Origin: Candidatus Poseidoniaceae archaeon
Lineage (GTDB): Archaea > Thermoplasmatota > Poseidoniia > Poseidoniales > Poseidoniaceae
NCBI GenBank assembly: GCA_023254445.1
Contig: JALRLN010000035.1
Span: 1 to 12,279 of the forward strand
Length of the DNA stretch: 12,279 nt
Direction of reading: 5' to 3'
The notes below the pieces were generated by a model, which saw nothing but the letters and a program-made list of their open reading frames with translations, was not told the DNA's origin and searched no databases. Positions 1 to 7,816 of this stretch are shown here, one piece after another; the stretch's first letter is position 1, and every line of letters starts with the position of its first letter. Position numbers and translations under genes: made by a program.

Positions 1-1866
1 GTGCCGGTGAGGGTCATCACCCCCCTCGGCCGACTCGGCTTGACGTCCTTGGCGATGGACAGCGCATGCTTCGCACTGGAGTTCTTCACCGAGTACTTCG
101 GCATCCCGTACCCTGGGGACAAGGTGGACCTCATCGCCATCCCTGACTTTGCCTTCGGCGCGATGGAGAACCTCGGTCTGGTCACCTTCCGTGACACCGC
201 GTTGCTTGTTGACACCATGACGGCGTCGCAGACCGAAATGCAGCGGGTGGCGCAGGTGGTCAACCACGAGTTGGCGCACATGTGGTTCGGCGACCTTGTA
301 ACCATGGCGTGGTGGGAAGGCATCTGGTTGAACGAGGCCTTTGCGACGTTTATGGAGACCATCTGCACCGATGCGTTCCGCCCTGAGTGGAAGATCTGGG
401 AGGGCTTCATGCAAAGCCGCGAGGTGGCGCTGAACACCGACGGGCTGCACAGCACGCGGCCCATCGAGTACGAGGTCATCACGCCTGCAGACGCCACCGG
501 CATGTTCGACATCCTCACCTACGTCAAAGGCTGCGCTGTCATGCGAATGCTCGAGCAGTGGATCACCCCTGACGTCTTCCGGGACGGTGTGCGCATCTAC
601 CTCAAGCGGCATGCGTACGGAAACACCGTCACCAACGACCTGTGGGTGGCCCTTGAGGAAGCCTCTGGCCTCGACGTGGGCGAGGTGATGGACACGTGGA
701 TCCTCCAAGGGGGCCATCCGCACATCGAGGTCTGCGAAGGATGTGCCCGCCAACGGCCCTTCAGTTACCTCCCGCCACGTCCCGACTCGGCCATCGGTGA
801 GTTCTGGCACGTTCCCGTACACACACGCAGCCTTGACGGTGGGCCAACCACAACATGCATGCTGCGAGCAGAGGACGAGGGCCTCGAGGTTCCGGAAGGC
901 CACCTCGTGAACGCAGGTGCCGTCGGCGTGTACCGCACCACCTACGGTGCGAACGAGATCGTTGAACTCGCCGCGCGATTGACCGACCTGACGCCGATGG
1001 AACGGGCTTCGCTGCTCGCAGACGCATGGGCAGCAGCATTGGTCGGTGAGGCCGAGCCGTCCGACGTACTCCGGCTTGGACGAGGCTTGGTCACGCTCGA
1101 CGAGCCGTCCACCTGGGCGACCCTCAACACCGCCCTCGCCCTGCTGCATCGCATCGGGGACGAGGCCGGTCGCGCCGCCATCGCCGCCTACGTGCAGGAC
1201 GTGCACGGGGCTGCCTTCGAGCGGATCGGATGGGACGCGACGGAGGGTGAAGGTCCCGAAGTAGGCGAAATGCGCGGCATGCTCGTTCAGATGCTCGGAT
1301 TGCGCGCGAAGAACGAGGGCGTCATCGCCGAGGCGATGCGGCGCTTCATGGCCGACGACCTCAGCGGCGACGTGGCTCGGCCTGCCACCGCCGTGGCGGC
1401 CGCACAAAATCCAGCCGGACTTGAGGCCCTGCTGGACGAACGCCGAGCAGCCGCCAGCACGCCACAGGACGAACAACGCCTGCTGTTCGCCCTTGCCTCC
1501 GTCCCCGATCCTGACGTCGCGGAACGCACGCTTGAACGCTGCTTCACCGAATTCCGCACGCAGGATGCCCCCTACCTGATTGGCGCCATGATGACCAACC
1601 GGCACATTGCTGAGCAGGTCTGGCGCGGCGTGACCGCTCGTTGGGACGAGGCGCAGAACCGCTTCCCTGCCAGCGCGCACGCGCGGATGCTTGGTGGCGT
1701 GTCCTACCTGTGCACAGAGCCATGGCACGAACACGACATCAGGGCCTTCCACGACGCCAATCCGCTCAAGGTCGGGCAACTCACGCTCAACCAAACGCTC
1801 GACCGTCGTGATGTGCACGCGTCCTTCGCGGCCCGGGTGGGGAGCGTCTCCAGCCTCTTTGACTGA
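1..1866 (+). CDS. M1 family zinc aminopeptidase, 5'-truncated by the window edge
   Basis: This metallo-aminopeptidase removes N-terminal residues from peptides and is probably cytoplasmic, finishing peptides released by the proteasome as the tricorn-interacting factors F2/F3 do. Counting from base 1, the sequence shows the GAMEN exopeptidase motif at residues 53-57, the zinc motif HELAH at 89-93 with the third ligand Glu112 exactly 18 residues after it, and the expected catalytic Tyr174 in TYVKG. About 440 residues of mostly helical, Ala/Glu/Arg-rich sequence follow, fitting the C-terminal domain of the family. Base 1 is a GTG, but the first residues already align with the interior of M1 enzymes (the stretch ending EYFGIPYP), and roughly 200 residues of N-terminal beta domain are missing. 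The true start therefore lies to the left of the window. The stop TGA is at 1864-1866. Family assignment is secure; substrate preference is not visible. Confidence 0.96.
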   Translation: MPVRVITPLGRLGLTSLAMDSACFALEFFTEYFGIPYPGDKVDLIAIPDFAFGAMENLGLVTFRDTALLVDTMTASQTEMQRVAQVVNHELAHMWFGDLVTMAWWEGIWLNEAFATFMETICTDAFRPEWKIWEGFMQSREVALNTDGLHSTRPIEYEVITPADATGMFDILTYVKGCAVMRMLEQWITPDVFRDGVRIYLKRHAYGNTVTNDLWVALEEASGLDVGEVMDTWILQGGHPHIEVCEGCARQRPFSYLPPRPDSAIGEFWHVPVHTRSLDGGPTTTCMLRAEDEGLEVPEGHLVNAGAVGVYRTTYGANEIVELAARLTDLTPMERASLLADAWAAALVGEAEPSDVLRLGRGLVTLDEPSTWATLNTALALLHRIGDEAGRAAIAAYVQDVHGAAFERIGWDATEGEGPEVGEMRGMLVQMLGLRAKNEGVIAEAMRRFMADDLSGDVARPATAVAAAQNPAGLEALLDERRAAASTPQDEQRLLFALASVPDPDVAERTLERCFTEFRTQDAPYLIGAMMTNRHIAEQVWRGVTARWDEAQNRFPASAHARMLGGVSYLCTEPWHEHDIRAFHDANPLKVGQLTLNQTLDRRDVHASFAARVGSVSSLFD

Positions 1867-1936
1867 GCGAGTGAACCATCCACGCCCGCGACAATGCATT
1901 ACCGTCAGCGACACAAGCGAGTGGTGCTGGTGAGAG

Positions 1937-2009
1937 TGGACGTGGCGAGATTTGAACTCGCGGCCTCTTCGTTGCGAACGAAGCGATCTTCCAACTGATC
2001 TACACGCCC
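1937..2009 (-). tRNA. tRNA-Ala, anticodon CGC
   Basis: Read on the minus strand this is a complete 73-base cloverleaf. The acceptor stem GGGCGTG pairs with CACGTCC and includes G3:U70, the identity pair of tRNA-Ala. The D stem is GATC/GATC, the anticodon stem CTTCG/CGAAG with loop TTCGCAA, and the T stem GCGAG/CTCGC with loop TTCAAAT. The anticodon CGC is at 1974-1976 and reads the codon GCG. The discriminator base is A (1937). The next bases are CTC, so CCA is not encoded. No intron is visible. The gene lies 62 bases downstream of the superoxide dismutase stop on the same strand and is convergent with the aminopeptidase gene. Confidence 0.97.
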
Positions 2010-2020
2010 TGGTGCAATCC

Positions 2021-2035
2021 CGGGGCGAAGCCCCG
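2021..2035 (-). terminator. GC-rich hairpin between sod and tRNA-Ala (possible terminator or processing element)
   Basis: A perfect 6-bp stem CGGGGC/GCCCCG encloses a three-base loop. It sits 11 bases upstream of the 5' end of the mature tRNA and about 36 bases downstream of the superoxide dismutase stop. No run of T follows it on either strand, so a factor-independent terminator is uncertain. It could instead be a structured element in the tRNA leader. A second, bulged 6-bp stem lies at 2043-2060. The fold is seen in the sequence; the function is inference. Confidence 0.4.
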
Positions 2036-2071
2036 CCCTCTTAGCCCTTCCGTCAAGGCTGGTCGGGGCAC

Positions 2072-2644
2072 TCAGGCGAAGTTCGCCGAGGCGAAATCCC
2101 AGTTCACCACGTTCCACCACGCCGCGAGGTAGGCGGGACGAGCGTTTTGGTAATCGAGGTAGTAGGCGTGCTCCCAGACGTCGCAGGTGAGGATGGGCGT
2201 GACGCCCTCGGTCAGGGGGCAACCAGCGTTGCCGGTCGTCGTGATGCTGAGGTGGCCGTCCGCGTCCTTGACGAGCCAAGCCCAACCGCTTCCGAACTGC
2301 CCACCGGCCGCCGCGTTGAACTGCTCCTTGAAGGCCTCCAAGGAGCCAAAGGCGGCATCGATGGCAGCCGCGAGGTCACCGGAGGGGGCGCCACCGCCGT
2401 TCGGGCTCATCGAGTTCCAGTAGAAGGTGTGGTTCCAGGTCTGCGCGGCGTTGTTGAACATGCTTGCGGGGCCGGAGGTCATGATGTCCTCAAGCGAGGC
2501 CGTGGCCCATTCACTACCCTCCGCTGCGGCGACGAGCTTTCCGTAGTAGCCCATGTGGTGCTTGTCGAAGTGGAAGGAGAGGGTCTTCTCCGAGATGTGG
2601 GGCTCAAGGGCATCGTGTGCGTAGGGCAGGCTCGGGGTGTCCAT
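2072..2644 (-). CDS. sodB: Iron-type superoxide dismutase
   Basis: This 190-residue enzyme of the Fe/Mn superoxide dismutase family converts superoxide to oxygen and hydrogen peroxide in the cytoplasm. With the start at 2644, the four metal ligands are His25 (in FHFDKHH), His72 (in WNHTFYW), Asp155 and His159 (in DVWEHAYYLDY). Gln68 in NNAAQTWNH and Ala140 in TGNAG, where Mn enzymes carry Gly and Gln, mark it as iron type, though a cambialistic enzyme cannot be excluded. The frame stays open to another ATG at 2695. The later ATG is preferred because MDTPSLPYAHDALEPHIS lines up with the usual N-terminus and a TTGAAAA box lies 26 bases ahead of it. There is no Shine-Dalgarno sequence, so a leaderless mRNA is likely. 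The gene follows the giant surface protein gene on the same strand with a 63-base gap but has its own promoter-like box. No signal peptide is seen. Confidence 0.95.
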   Translation of the reverse strand: MDTPSLPYAHDALEPHISEKTLSFHFDKHHMGYYGKLVAAAEGSEWATASLEDIMTSGPASMFNNAAQTWNHTFYWNSMSPNGGGAPSGDLAAAIDAAFGSLEAFKEQFNAAAGGQFGSGWAWLVKDADGHLSITTTGNAGCPLTEGVTPILTCDVWEHAYYLDYQNARPAYLAAWWNVVNWDFASANFA

Positions 2645-2666
2645 GCGCAAAGCAGCCGGAAGGTGC

Positions 2667-2673
2667 TTTTCAA
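2667..2673 (-). promoter_or_regulatory. TATA-like box TTGAAAA of sodB
   Basis: On the minus strand TTGAAAA lies in GC-rich sequence, with its first A 26 bases before the preferred sodB ATG. That is where a TATA element would sit for an mRNA beginning at the start codon. Similar boxes occur at nearly the same distance from two other genes in this window. Inferred from position and composition only. Confidence 0.45.
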
Positions 2674-2707
2674 CGTGTGTGCCCCGGCGGAGCATCGCTC
2701 ACGACGA

Positions 2708-5700
2708 TCAATCGTCGTCGTCGTCCTCGTCTTCGTCGTATTCATCCTCGTCCATCGAGGCGTCGTGTTCTTCCCAGAGATCGTCGTCTTCATCCACGAA
2801 GGCCCCTTCACCGTGGTCGATGGCCGTACGCTGAGCGATGGTCGCCACCGTACCGAGGATGACGATGCTGAGGATGGTGAACATCCACGCCAGGGGGTTT
2901 TCACGGTAGGAGTCCTTCCATGCAAATCCGGTGGCATATGCTACCTCAACACCGTGCTCGGCCACGTTGTCCTCGTCGTTGGCCTCGAGGACGGCGTTCT
3001 CTTCGTCAACCACGACACGAATGCGGTCCACGTCCTCGGCCTGCCACGACACGGACAGCACGATCTGCTCTCCGCTTGGAAGGCCAGACACAGCCCGGCG
3101 CTGGAACGGTTCGCTGGCGTCGCCCGCGTAGAAGGCGACGTTGAACGACGTGTTGGTGGTCCCACCAACGTTCTCCACCGCGACGTCGATGTCAACGCGC
3201 ACGCGAGGAGCGATGTGGTCGTCGGAAAGCGAAATGGACGCGACGCGCAGTTCTGGACCGACCGCGCCCAAGCGGACCCATTGACGCTCGAAGTCAACGT
3301 CGTCCTCGGCCAGTTCCGGAATCGGACTTGCTTCTGAGTTGGAGACCACGGGGAAATCGTTGCCTGCTGCATCGTACCCGGTGATGAAGAATCCAACGAA
3401 GTCGCCTTCACGAGGCTGAATCGCACCGCCTGCCGTGAGGTCAACCGTGCCCGTCCAAGTCACGATCATGCCGTCTTGGCGCATGCCGAGCGGGCTGGAA
3501 CCTGCTCCGATGGTGATGGTCCGCGTGGCGTCACGCATGACCCAATGAACGGTCTGCACCGAACCGGTCAGGTCTGCATCCTCGGAACCAAGGAACTCCA
3601 CGGGGACCGAACTGAGGTCGTTTTGCGCGGAGACGTCGATCACGTTCAGCGGCGTCACCCGACGGGTCACGCGAGGCGCGGCATCGTCCACCAGCACCCG
3701 CAGTGTCGTCGACACCAGCGTTCCTGTCATGTCTTCGCCCCGGCCTGGGATGTTCGTGATGGAAATCAGGCAGGTCCGCGTTGGAGACGATTGCAAGGTG
3801 GTCGCCGAAGAGAGGGGAACTTCAACTTCGTAGCCTCCGTTCTGGGTGAGGGACCCGTCGGACCAGATCTTCTCACCGTCGAAGACATCGACGAGAATGC
3901 CGAGGTCACGCGGGGCGGCGATGTCGGACCCTTCGTAGACCACCCTGCCGGTGAAGGAGAGGCGGTCGTCCTTTCGCACGCGGGTTCCGTCCGCAACAGG
4001 TCCAGTTCGGGGCTCACTGACGTCGTTGACCTCGAAACTGTCGGCCGCAAGCACGAGGTCGTTCTCGACCCGGAAGGTGTGTTCAAGCAAGAGGATGCGG
4101 GAATCCTCCTCGGAGGCGCGCTCCTTGTACAGGAGGGCGACGTCGCCCATCTCCTCGTCTGGCCAATCCCAGCCAAATTGAATCTGGAAGGTCACGATGA
4201 TCCACGGCAACCCAGATTCATTCGTGGTTTCCACCATTTCACTGCTCGAAAGGACCGTGATGTACGGGCTTTCGGACCAGAACGTATCGTTGAGGCCTGA
4301 GTACGACACACGTTGAGCGTCACGTGCTGGGTTCGGGCCTTCGAAGTCAAAGACGAGGCTGATGTGCTCGAAGTCGATGGCCGTGTTGGCATCAATGAAG
4401 CCCAACGTGATTGTTTGCGTCAATCCGGCGTACACCGGAGCGTCGTCGAAGTGGCCGACCCACTCAAGGCCAGTGAACACCGCCGTGGAGTCCTTGCGCG
4501 TCCGGAAGGTAGCATCGTCGTAGTCGAAGCCAGCCTCACCACGCACCTGCATGAGTTCCTCGTCGAAGCCGATGACTTCGTGGTACAGCGGGTTCCCTGC
4601 TTGGTCGCCGCCGCTCCAGAAGTACGACACGCGCCCCATGTTCGGGTTTCGGCTGTGGTCGATGGTGGCCACGAACCACTTCTTGTTGGCCTCCGAGGTG
4701 TTGGTCACGGTCTTCGTGACGTACTCCTCAGGTTCCGCTTTCCCGTTTCGGTTCAGGTCGTGATCTTGCTCCACCCAATAGTTGAGGGTCAAGGACATCG
4801 GAACACCCACATCGTCCTGCACAAGAACACGGATGGGTTGGTCGTGGGCTGCTGCCTCGTACGCATCCTCTGCGGGCGCGGTCGTGGTCCATTCGGGGGC
4901 CGTTGCGTCCACCCGGAACAGGCGCGACCACTCGCTGCTGCGGGGCAGCACGTGCGTTGGTTCTTGTTCGTTGTACGTCTGCACCTCGTAGGTGATGCCA
5001 TCGGGGATGTCAAGGTTCGGGACCTGAACGGTGACAAAGAAGGTCCCGTTGTTGTTTGAGTTGTCCCTCGCTGTTGCTTCAACGTAGTTGTTGCGAGCAA
5101 TGCGGACGTCGAAGGCCTCGTCCAGGGGTGCGTCTTCGGTGTCCATGAACCACATCGCTCCCGTGAAGTGGAGTTCTTCACCTGCGGCCACCCATGAGCC
5201 GTCCGTCACGTCCTCACGGGTCAATTCGCCATCGTTGTCGCGCACCTTGAGGAAGCCCAACCCGTACGACCGGTTCGCGCGCAGCTGCACGTCCGATTGC
5301 AGCAACGCCGGCGTGTACCCAGCAGATCCAGAGTCGTCCAGGCAGTTGGTTCGGAAGCCAACGGACTCCATGTCGGGCATGTAGGGGGTCACCGTGAACC
5401 GCCAATGGATGTCGAGGATCCCGTTGTTCAGGACCGAATACGACGATGGATCGACCTCAATGTAGTCCTCTGGGTCGTTCGGATCGGGGAAGGAGTCCCC
5501 GGGATTCCATGTCAAGGTCGGGTTCGCTGCCGCGGAGGTCGTGAGCAGGGTCAACGTGGCCTCTTGCAACCCATTCGCCGATTCTCCGATGATGTGGCGA
5601 GTGACGATTTCGTACGGTTCCATCCGAGCGTGGAGCACCTCTCCCTCAGGCACCTGGATGGCGAGGTTGACCGTCTGCATCGTGTACGTCAACGAGAAGG

Positions 5701-7768
5701 AGACAAGGTTGAGGATGCCCGCCGTGGCTGACGTCAACTCGACCTCGAGGTCGGCGTATCCCGCTCCTGTGGAGGGGATCTTGTTGTTGATGGTGGTCAG
5801 GAAGGACGAGGACCCGTCCGTGCTGGAAGCGGTCGCGGCACCGAAGAGGTTGCCTTGCTTGGTCCACACCGTGCTGTTCGCAATCTTGAGCGAGACGTCC
5901 TTTGGCACGTTGGCGTGGAACTCGATGTGGAGGTCTTCCAACGTCGGGGTGTAATACTGCGACGATGTGGACAATTCAATGCGGAAGCACGCGTAGTAGG
6001 AAGACGAAGTCAAGGTCTTTGATTGCCCGGACTGGGTGAAACTCTGAACGCCCGTTTGTCCAGAACTGCACGACGTGGAGGACGCGCCGGAGGCGAGGTT
6101 GATCTTGACCGAGGTGCCTGCAGGGGTGGTAGCGTTCCAATGCACGGTCGCAGCGACAATGTTGGTGGTTCCGCCCGTGTATTGGTACCCGTAGATGTAC
6201 CCGCTCGTAGAATACTGGTTGGTGTACTCAAGCACGACGCCGTCCAAAATTGGTGTTTGCGAAGCGGTTCCAGACAACGTGACCCGCCACGCGATCTGTG
6301 AGCCGCTCGCACCGAAGGTCACGGTCTGGCCGATGCTGGCGGAGGTCCATGTGGAGCCGCCGTCGTTTGAGATCTCAAGGCTGGCAGAGGTGCCGGAAGG
6401 GAACAGGCCAAACATGCCTGCAACCTTGACCTGGGACACGCTCCCGCTGACGGCGGAGGACGCGCTTTGGACGACGGCGGACGTCGACGTCGGCGTCCGG
6501 GCATCCCACAGCATACCGCTTCCAACGAACTGGAACTTGTACATGTACGTCGAGCCGCAGTACGACGTGGAATAGAAGCACGTGAACATCAATTTGGTAT
6601 CGTCGTACTCGGCCAACCCGTAGTGTCCACCACCGGGCAGGGCATGGTACCCTTGGGCGTTGAGCATGGAGCCTGAAAAGGTGTAGAAGTGATGGCGGCT
6701 GCCTTGGTTGTTGTATTCGTTCACGGTGACGCGGGGATAGTTGACGTCGAGTCCCGAAATTTGGTTGTTCGCGCCGTAGTTGTTGAACTCGCTTGAGGTC
6801 CCAAGCGACCAGGAGCCGTTGATCGACGTGGGCGTGGATGGGTTGAGTTCGAGCAGGTATTGGTTCGTCGACGACGAATCGTACGAGGTCGCCCAGAGGT
6901 CGCCGGTGGATTCGTCGAAGTCAATGCCGGTCAGGTAGCCGTAGGAACTCATGCTCCAGTAGTTCGTGCAGGTCCACGCGCTCGACGTGGCGGTCCACTT
7001 GCTGATGTAGTAGTACGAATTGTGGACGAGCCACGCGTTTCCGCTGCTGTCCACTGTGGCGTCGAAGATGTTGTAGTACACGCTGCTGGTGCATGACCCA
7101 TAACTGAACGATGCCGTTCCGATGTAGGAACCCGTGCTCGCGTTGTAGCGGTAGATGCTCGGCGTGTTGTACAGGGAGGAACCGGGGTACTGGAAGCGGT
7201 GGATTTCGTCCCCAATGCGTGCCGTGACCCCGGAGTAACTCCAACCGGTGGATGACGTGCTCATCGAAGCAAGGTTGGCCAGCGGGCTGGTGTAGCCCTG
7301 GTCGCCAAGGGCGACAAAGCCCCCGGTGGTGTTGTGAACGCCGTTGCCCGTGCTCGAGATGGCGCTGCTGCTCGCGAGGCTCCCGGAGGTGGTCGTCGGC
7401 TGAGGACGAAGCGAGACATCGGTGCCGCTCACCTGCACGTTCTGCCGGTAGCCAGAGGTGTACGGTGAAGGAAGCCCAGAAATGTAGGTCTGGGAGCCGG
7501 TTGTTCCGGCACCGCCAAAGTTGGCGTCCGTTGTGAAGTTGGTGTAGGTGGTTTGAGAGGCATCGCCCTCAAGTTCGAAGCCAGCCGAGGTTACTTCTGC
7601 CCCGTATGGGATCGTGATGACACCGGCGGACCCCGTTCCGGCTCCATTGAACGTGTGCGTGTAACTCGTGCTGCCGTCCTTGAATTGGGTTTCCGTGGTG
7701 GCGGAGGCCGCGAGGGGAGCCACCAAGGAGGTCAGGAAGAGCAGGCTCAGGAAGATGGCGGAGCGCAT
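2708..7768 (-). CDS. Giant modular surface protein (1686 aa): signal peptide, propeller-like region, beta modules, CARDB-like domain, membrane anchor, acidic tail
   Basis: This is a probable cell-surface protein, exported by Sec and held by one C-terminal helix; its ligand is unknown. Residues 1-23 form a signal peptide (MRSAIFLSLLFL core, cleavage near ASA). Residues 24-120 are a beta domain. Residues 150-420 contain beta-propeller-like blades (for example GIDFDESTGDLWATSYD). Two related Ig-like modules lie at about 438-515 and 533-617, and a larger unit appears twice at about 710-1075 and 1085-1480. An EF-hand-like loop is at 1004-1015 and a CARDB-like domain at about 1504-1610. The membrane helix is 1624-1646, followed by a 40-residue tail in which 13 of the last 15 residues are Asp or Glu. 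The first 700 residues are rich in Ser, Thr, Tyr and Gly and poor in charge; the rest is acidic. N-glycosylation sequons include Asn77, 146, 317, 545, 631 and 907. The ATG at 7768 is preceded by GAGGGA with 5-base spacing. Nothing indicates an enzyme. Confidence 0.9.
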   Translation of the reverse strand: MRSAIFLSLLFLTSLVAPLAASATTETQFKDGSTSYTHTFNGAGTGSAGVITIPYGAEVTSAGFELEGDASQTTYTNFTTDANFGGAGTTGSQTYISGLPSPYTSGYRQNVQVSGTDVSLRPQPTTTSGSLASSSAISSTGNGVHNTTGGFVALGDQGYTSPLANLASMSTSSTGWSYSGVTARIGDEIHRFQYPGSSLYNTPSIYRYNASTGSYIGTASFSYGSCTSSVYYNIFDATVDSSGNAWLVHNSYYYISKWTATSSAWTCTNYWSMSSYGYLTGIDFDESTGDLWATSYDSSSTNQYLLELNPSTPTSINGSWSLGTSSEFNNYGANNQISGLDVNYPRVTVNEYNNQGSRHHFYTFSGSMLNAQGYHALPGGGHYGLAEYDDTKLMFTCFYSTSYCGSTYMYKFQFVGSGMLWDARTPTSTSAVVQSASSAVSGSVSQVKVAGMFGLFPSGTSASLEISNDGGSTWTSASIGQTVTFGASGSQIAWRVTLSGTASQTPILDGVVLEYTNQYSTSGYIYGYQYTGGTTNIVAATVHWNATTPAGTSVKINLASGASSTSCSSGQTGVQSFTQSGQSKTLTSSSYYACFRIELSTSSQYYTPTLEDLHIEFHANVPKDVSLKIANSTVWTKQGNLFGAATASSTDGSSSFLTTINNKIPSTGAGYADLEVELTSATAGILNLVSFSLTYTMQTVNLAIQVPEGEVLHARMEPYEIVTRHIIGESANGLQEATLTLLTTSAAANPTLTWNPGDSFPDPNDPEDYIEVDPSSYSVLNNGILDIHWRFTVTPYMPDMESVGFRTNCLDDSGSAGYTPALLQSDVQLRANRSYGLGFLKVRDNDGELTREDVTDGSWVAAGEELHFTGAMWFMDTEDAPLDEAFDVRIARNNYVEATARDNSNNNGTFFVTVQVPNLDIPDGITYEVQTYNEQEPTHVLPRSSEWSRLFRVDATAPEWTTTAPAEDAYEAAAHDQPIRVLVQDDVGVPMSLTLNYWVEQDHDLNRNGKAEPEEYVTKTVTNTSEANKKWFVATIDHSRNPNMGRVSYFWSGGDQAGNPLYHEVIGFDEELMQVRGEAGFDYDDATFRTRKDSTAVFTGLEWVGHFDDAPVYAGLTQTITLGFIDANTAIDFEHISLVFDFEGPNPARDAQRVSYSGLNDTFWSESPYITVLSSSEMVETTNESGLPWIIVTFQIQFGWDWPDEEMGDVALLYKERASEEDSRILLLEHTFRVENDLVLAADSFEVNDVSEPRTGPVADGTRVRKDDRLSFTGRVVYEGSDIAAPRDLGILVDVFDGEKIWSDGSLTQNGGYEVEVPLSSATTLQSSPTRTCLISITNIPGRGEDMTGTLVSTTLRVLVDDAAPRVTRRVTPLNVIDVSAQNDLSSVPVEFLGSEDADLTGSVQTVHWVMRDATRTITIGAGSSPLGMRQDGMIVTWTGTVDLTAGGAIQPREGDFVGFFITGYDAAGNDFPVVSNSEASPIPELAEDDVDFERQWVRLGAVGPELRVASISLSDDHIAPRVRVDIDVAVENVGGTTNTSFNVAFYAGDASEPFQRRAVSGLPSGEQIVLSVSWQAEDVDRIRVVVDEENAVLEANDEDNVAEHGVEVAYATGFAWKDSYRENPLAWMFTILSIVILGTVATIAQRTAIDHGEGAFVDEDDDLWEEHDASMDEDEYDEDEDDDDD
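3329..5641 (-). repeat. Duplicated three-domain unit within the giant surface protein
   Basis: Residues about 710-1075 and 1085-1480 share the same order of landmarks. First comes a beta stretch beginning YIEVDPSS in copy 1 and YITVLSSS in copy 2. Next is a module with EELHFTGAMWF in copy 1 and DRLSFTGRVVY in copy 2, ending FRVDATAPEW or LRVLVDDAAPRV. Last is a module ending VSYFWSGGDQAGNPL or VGFFITGYDAAGNDF. Identity is low, so the duplication is old. Copy 1 (4544-5641) carries the EF-hand-like loop and copy 2 (3329-4516) lacks it. The alignment was made by eye and the boundaries are approximate. Confidence 0.6.
4724..4759 (-). other. EF-hand/dockerin-like calcium-binding loop in the giant protein
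   Basis: Residues 1004-1015 read DLNRNGKAEPEE. This matches the 12-position loop D-x-N-x-N-G-x-A-x-x-x-E, with likely calcium ligands Asp1004, Asn1006, Asn1008 and Glu1015, and Gly1009 at loop position 6. Loops of this type bind calcium in dockerins and other surface proteins. I see only one, and no paired second loop next to it. Confidence 0.6.
5918..6457 (-). repeat. Tandem pair of Ig-like modules in the N-terminal half of the giant protein
   Basis: Residues about 438-515 and 533-617 share one pattern. A hydrophobic strand leads to P-S/A-G-T-S (PSGTSASLEIS and PAGTSVKINLAS), then a Ser/Thr/Gly-rich turn. A strand with aromatic or charged residues (IAWRVTLSGT and ACFRIELSTS) leads to TP-x-L-(E/D) followed by a last strand (TPILDGVVLEY and TPTLEDLHIEF). 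The match is clear in order and spacing but weak in identity. The second copy has two Cys (567 and 594) that could pair. Confidence 0.55.
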
Positions 7769-7780
7769 CGGGGTCCCTCA

Positions 7781-7794
7781 TGCCCATACGGGCA
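7781..7794 (-). promoter_or_regulatory. Small inverted repeat in the 5' leader of the giant protein gene
   Basis: TGCCC (7781-7785) and GGGCA (7790-7794) form a 5-bp stem with a four-base loop, 13 bases ahead of the ATG at 7768 and just ahead of the GAGGGA ribosome-binding sequence (7774-7779). If transcription starts about 26 bases after the TATA-like box at 7817-7823, the mRNA would begin at or near this hairpin. The role is unknown; it may protect the 5' end or affect translation. Confidence 0.3.
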
Positions 7795-7816
7795 AGCCTT
7801 TGAGGCGCTATGCACC

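Noticed and set aside
1..3. GTG at base 1 as the start of the aminopeptidase
   Set aside because: The sequence begins inside the conserved M1 catalytic region and the N-terminal domain is missing, so the gene starts outside the window.
2645..2695. A 17-residue N-terminal extension of superoxide dismutase from the ATG at 2695
   Set aside because: The extension does not resemble a signal peptide or the family N-terminus and would cover the TTGAAAA box.
2701..2718. A perfect 8-bp inverted repeat over the stop codon of the giant gene, as a terminator
   Set aside because: The repeat arises largely from GAC/GAT codons of the acidic tail meeting GTCGT after the stop, the loop is only two bases, and no T-run follows.
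2147..3337. A 396-residue plus-strand open frame opposite sodB and the end of the giant gene
   Set aside because: It lies antisense to two well-supported genes and has Val/Gly/His-rich composition without recognisable motifs. Long antisense frames are expected in GC-rich coding DNA.
3476..5059. Two plus-strand open frames of about 250-270 residues opposite the giant gene
   Set aside because: They are antisense shadows of the giant protein, with His/Arg/Val-rich products and no start signals.
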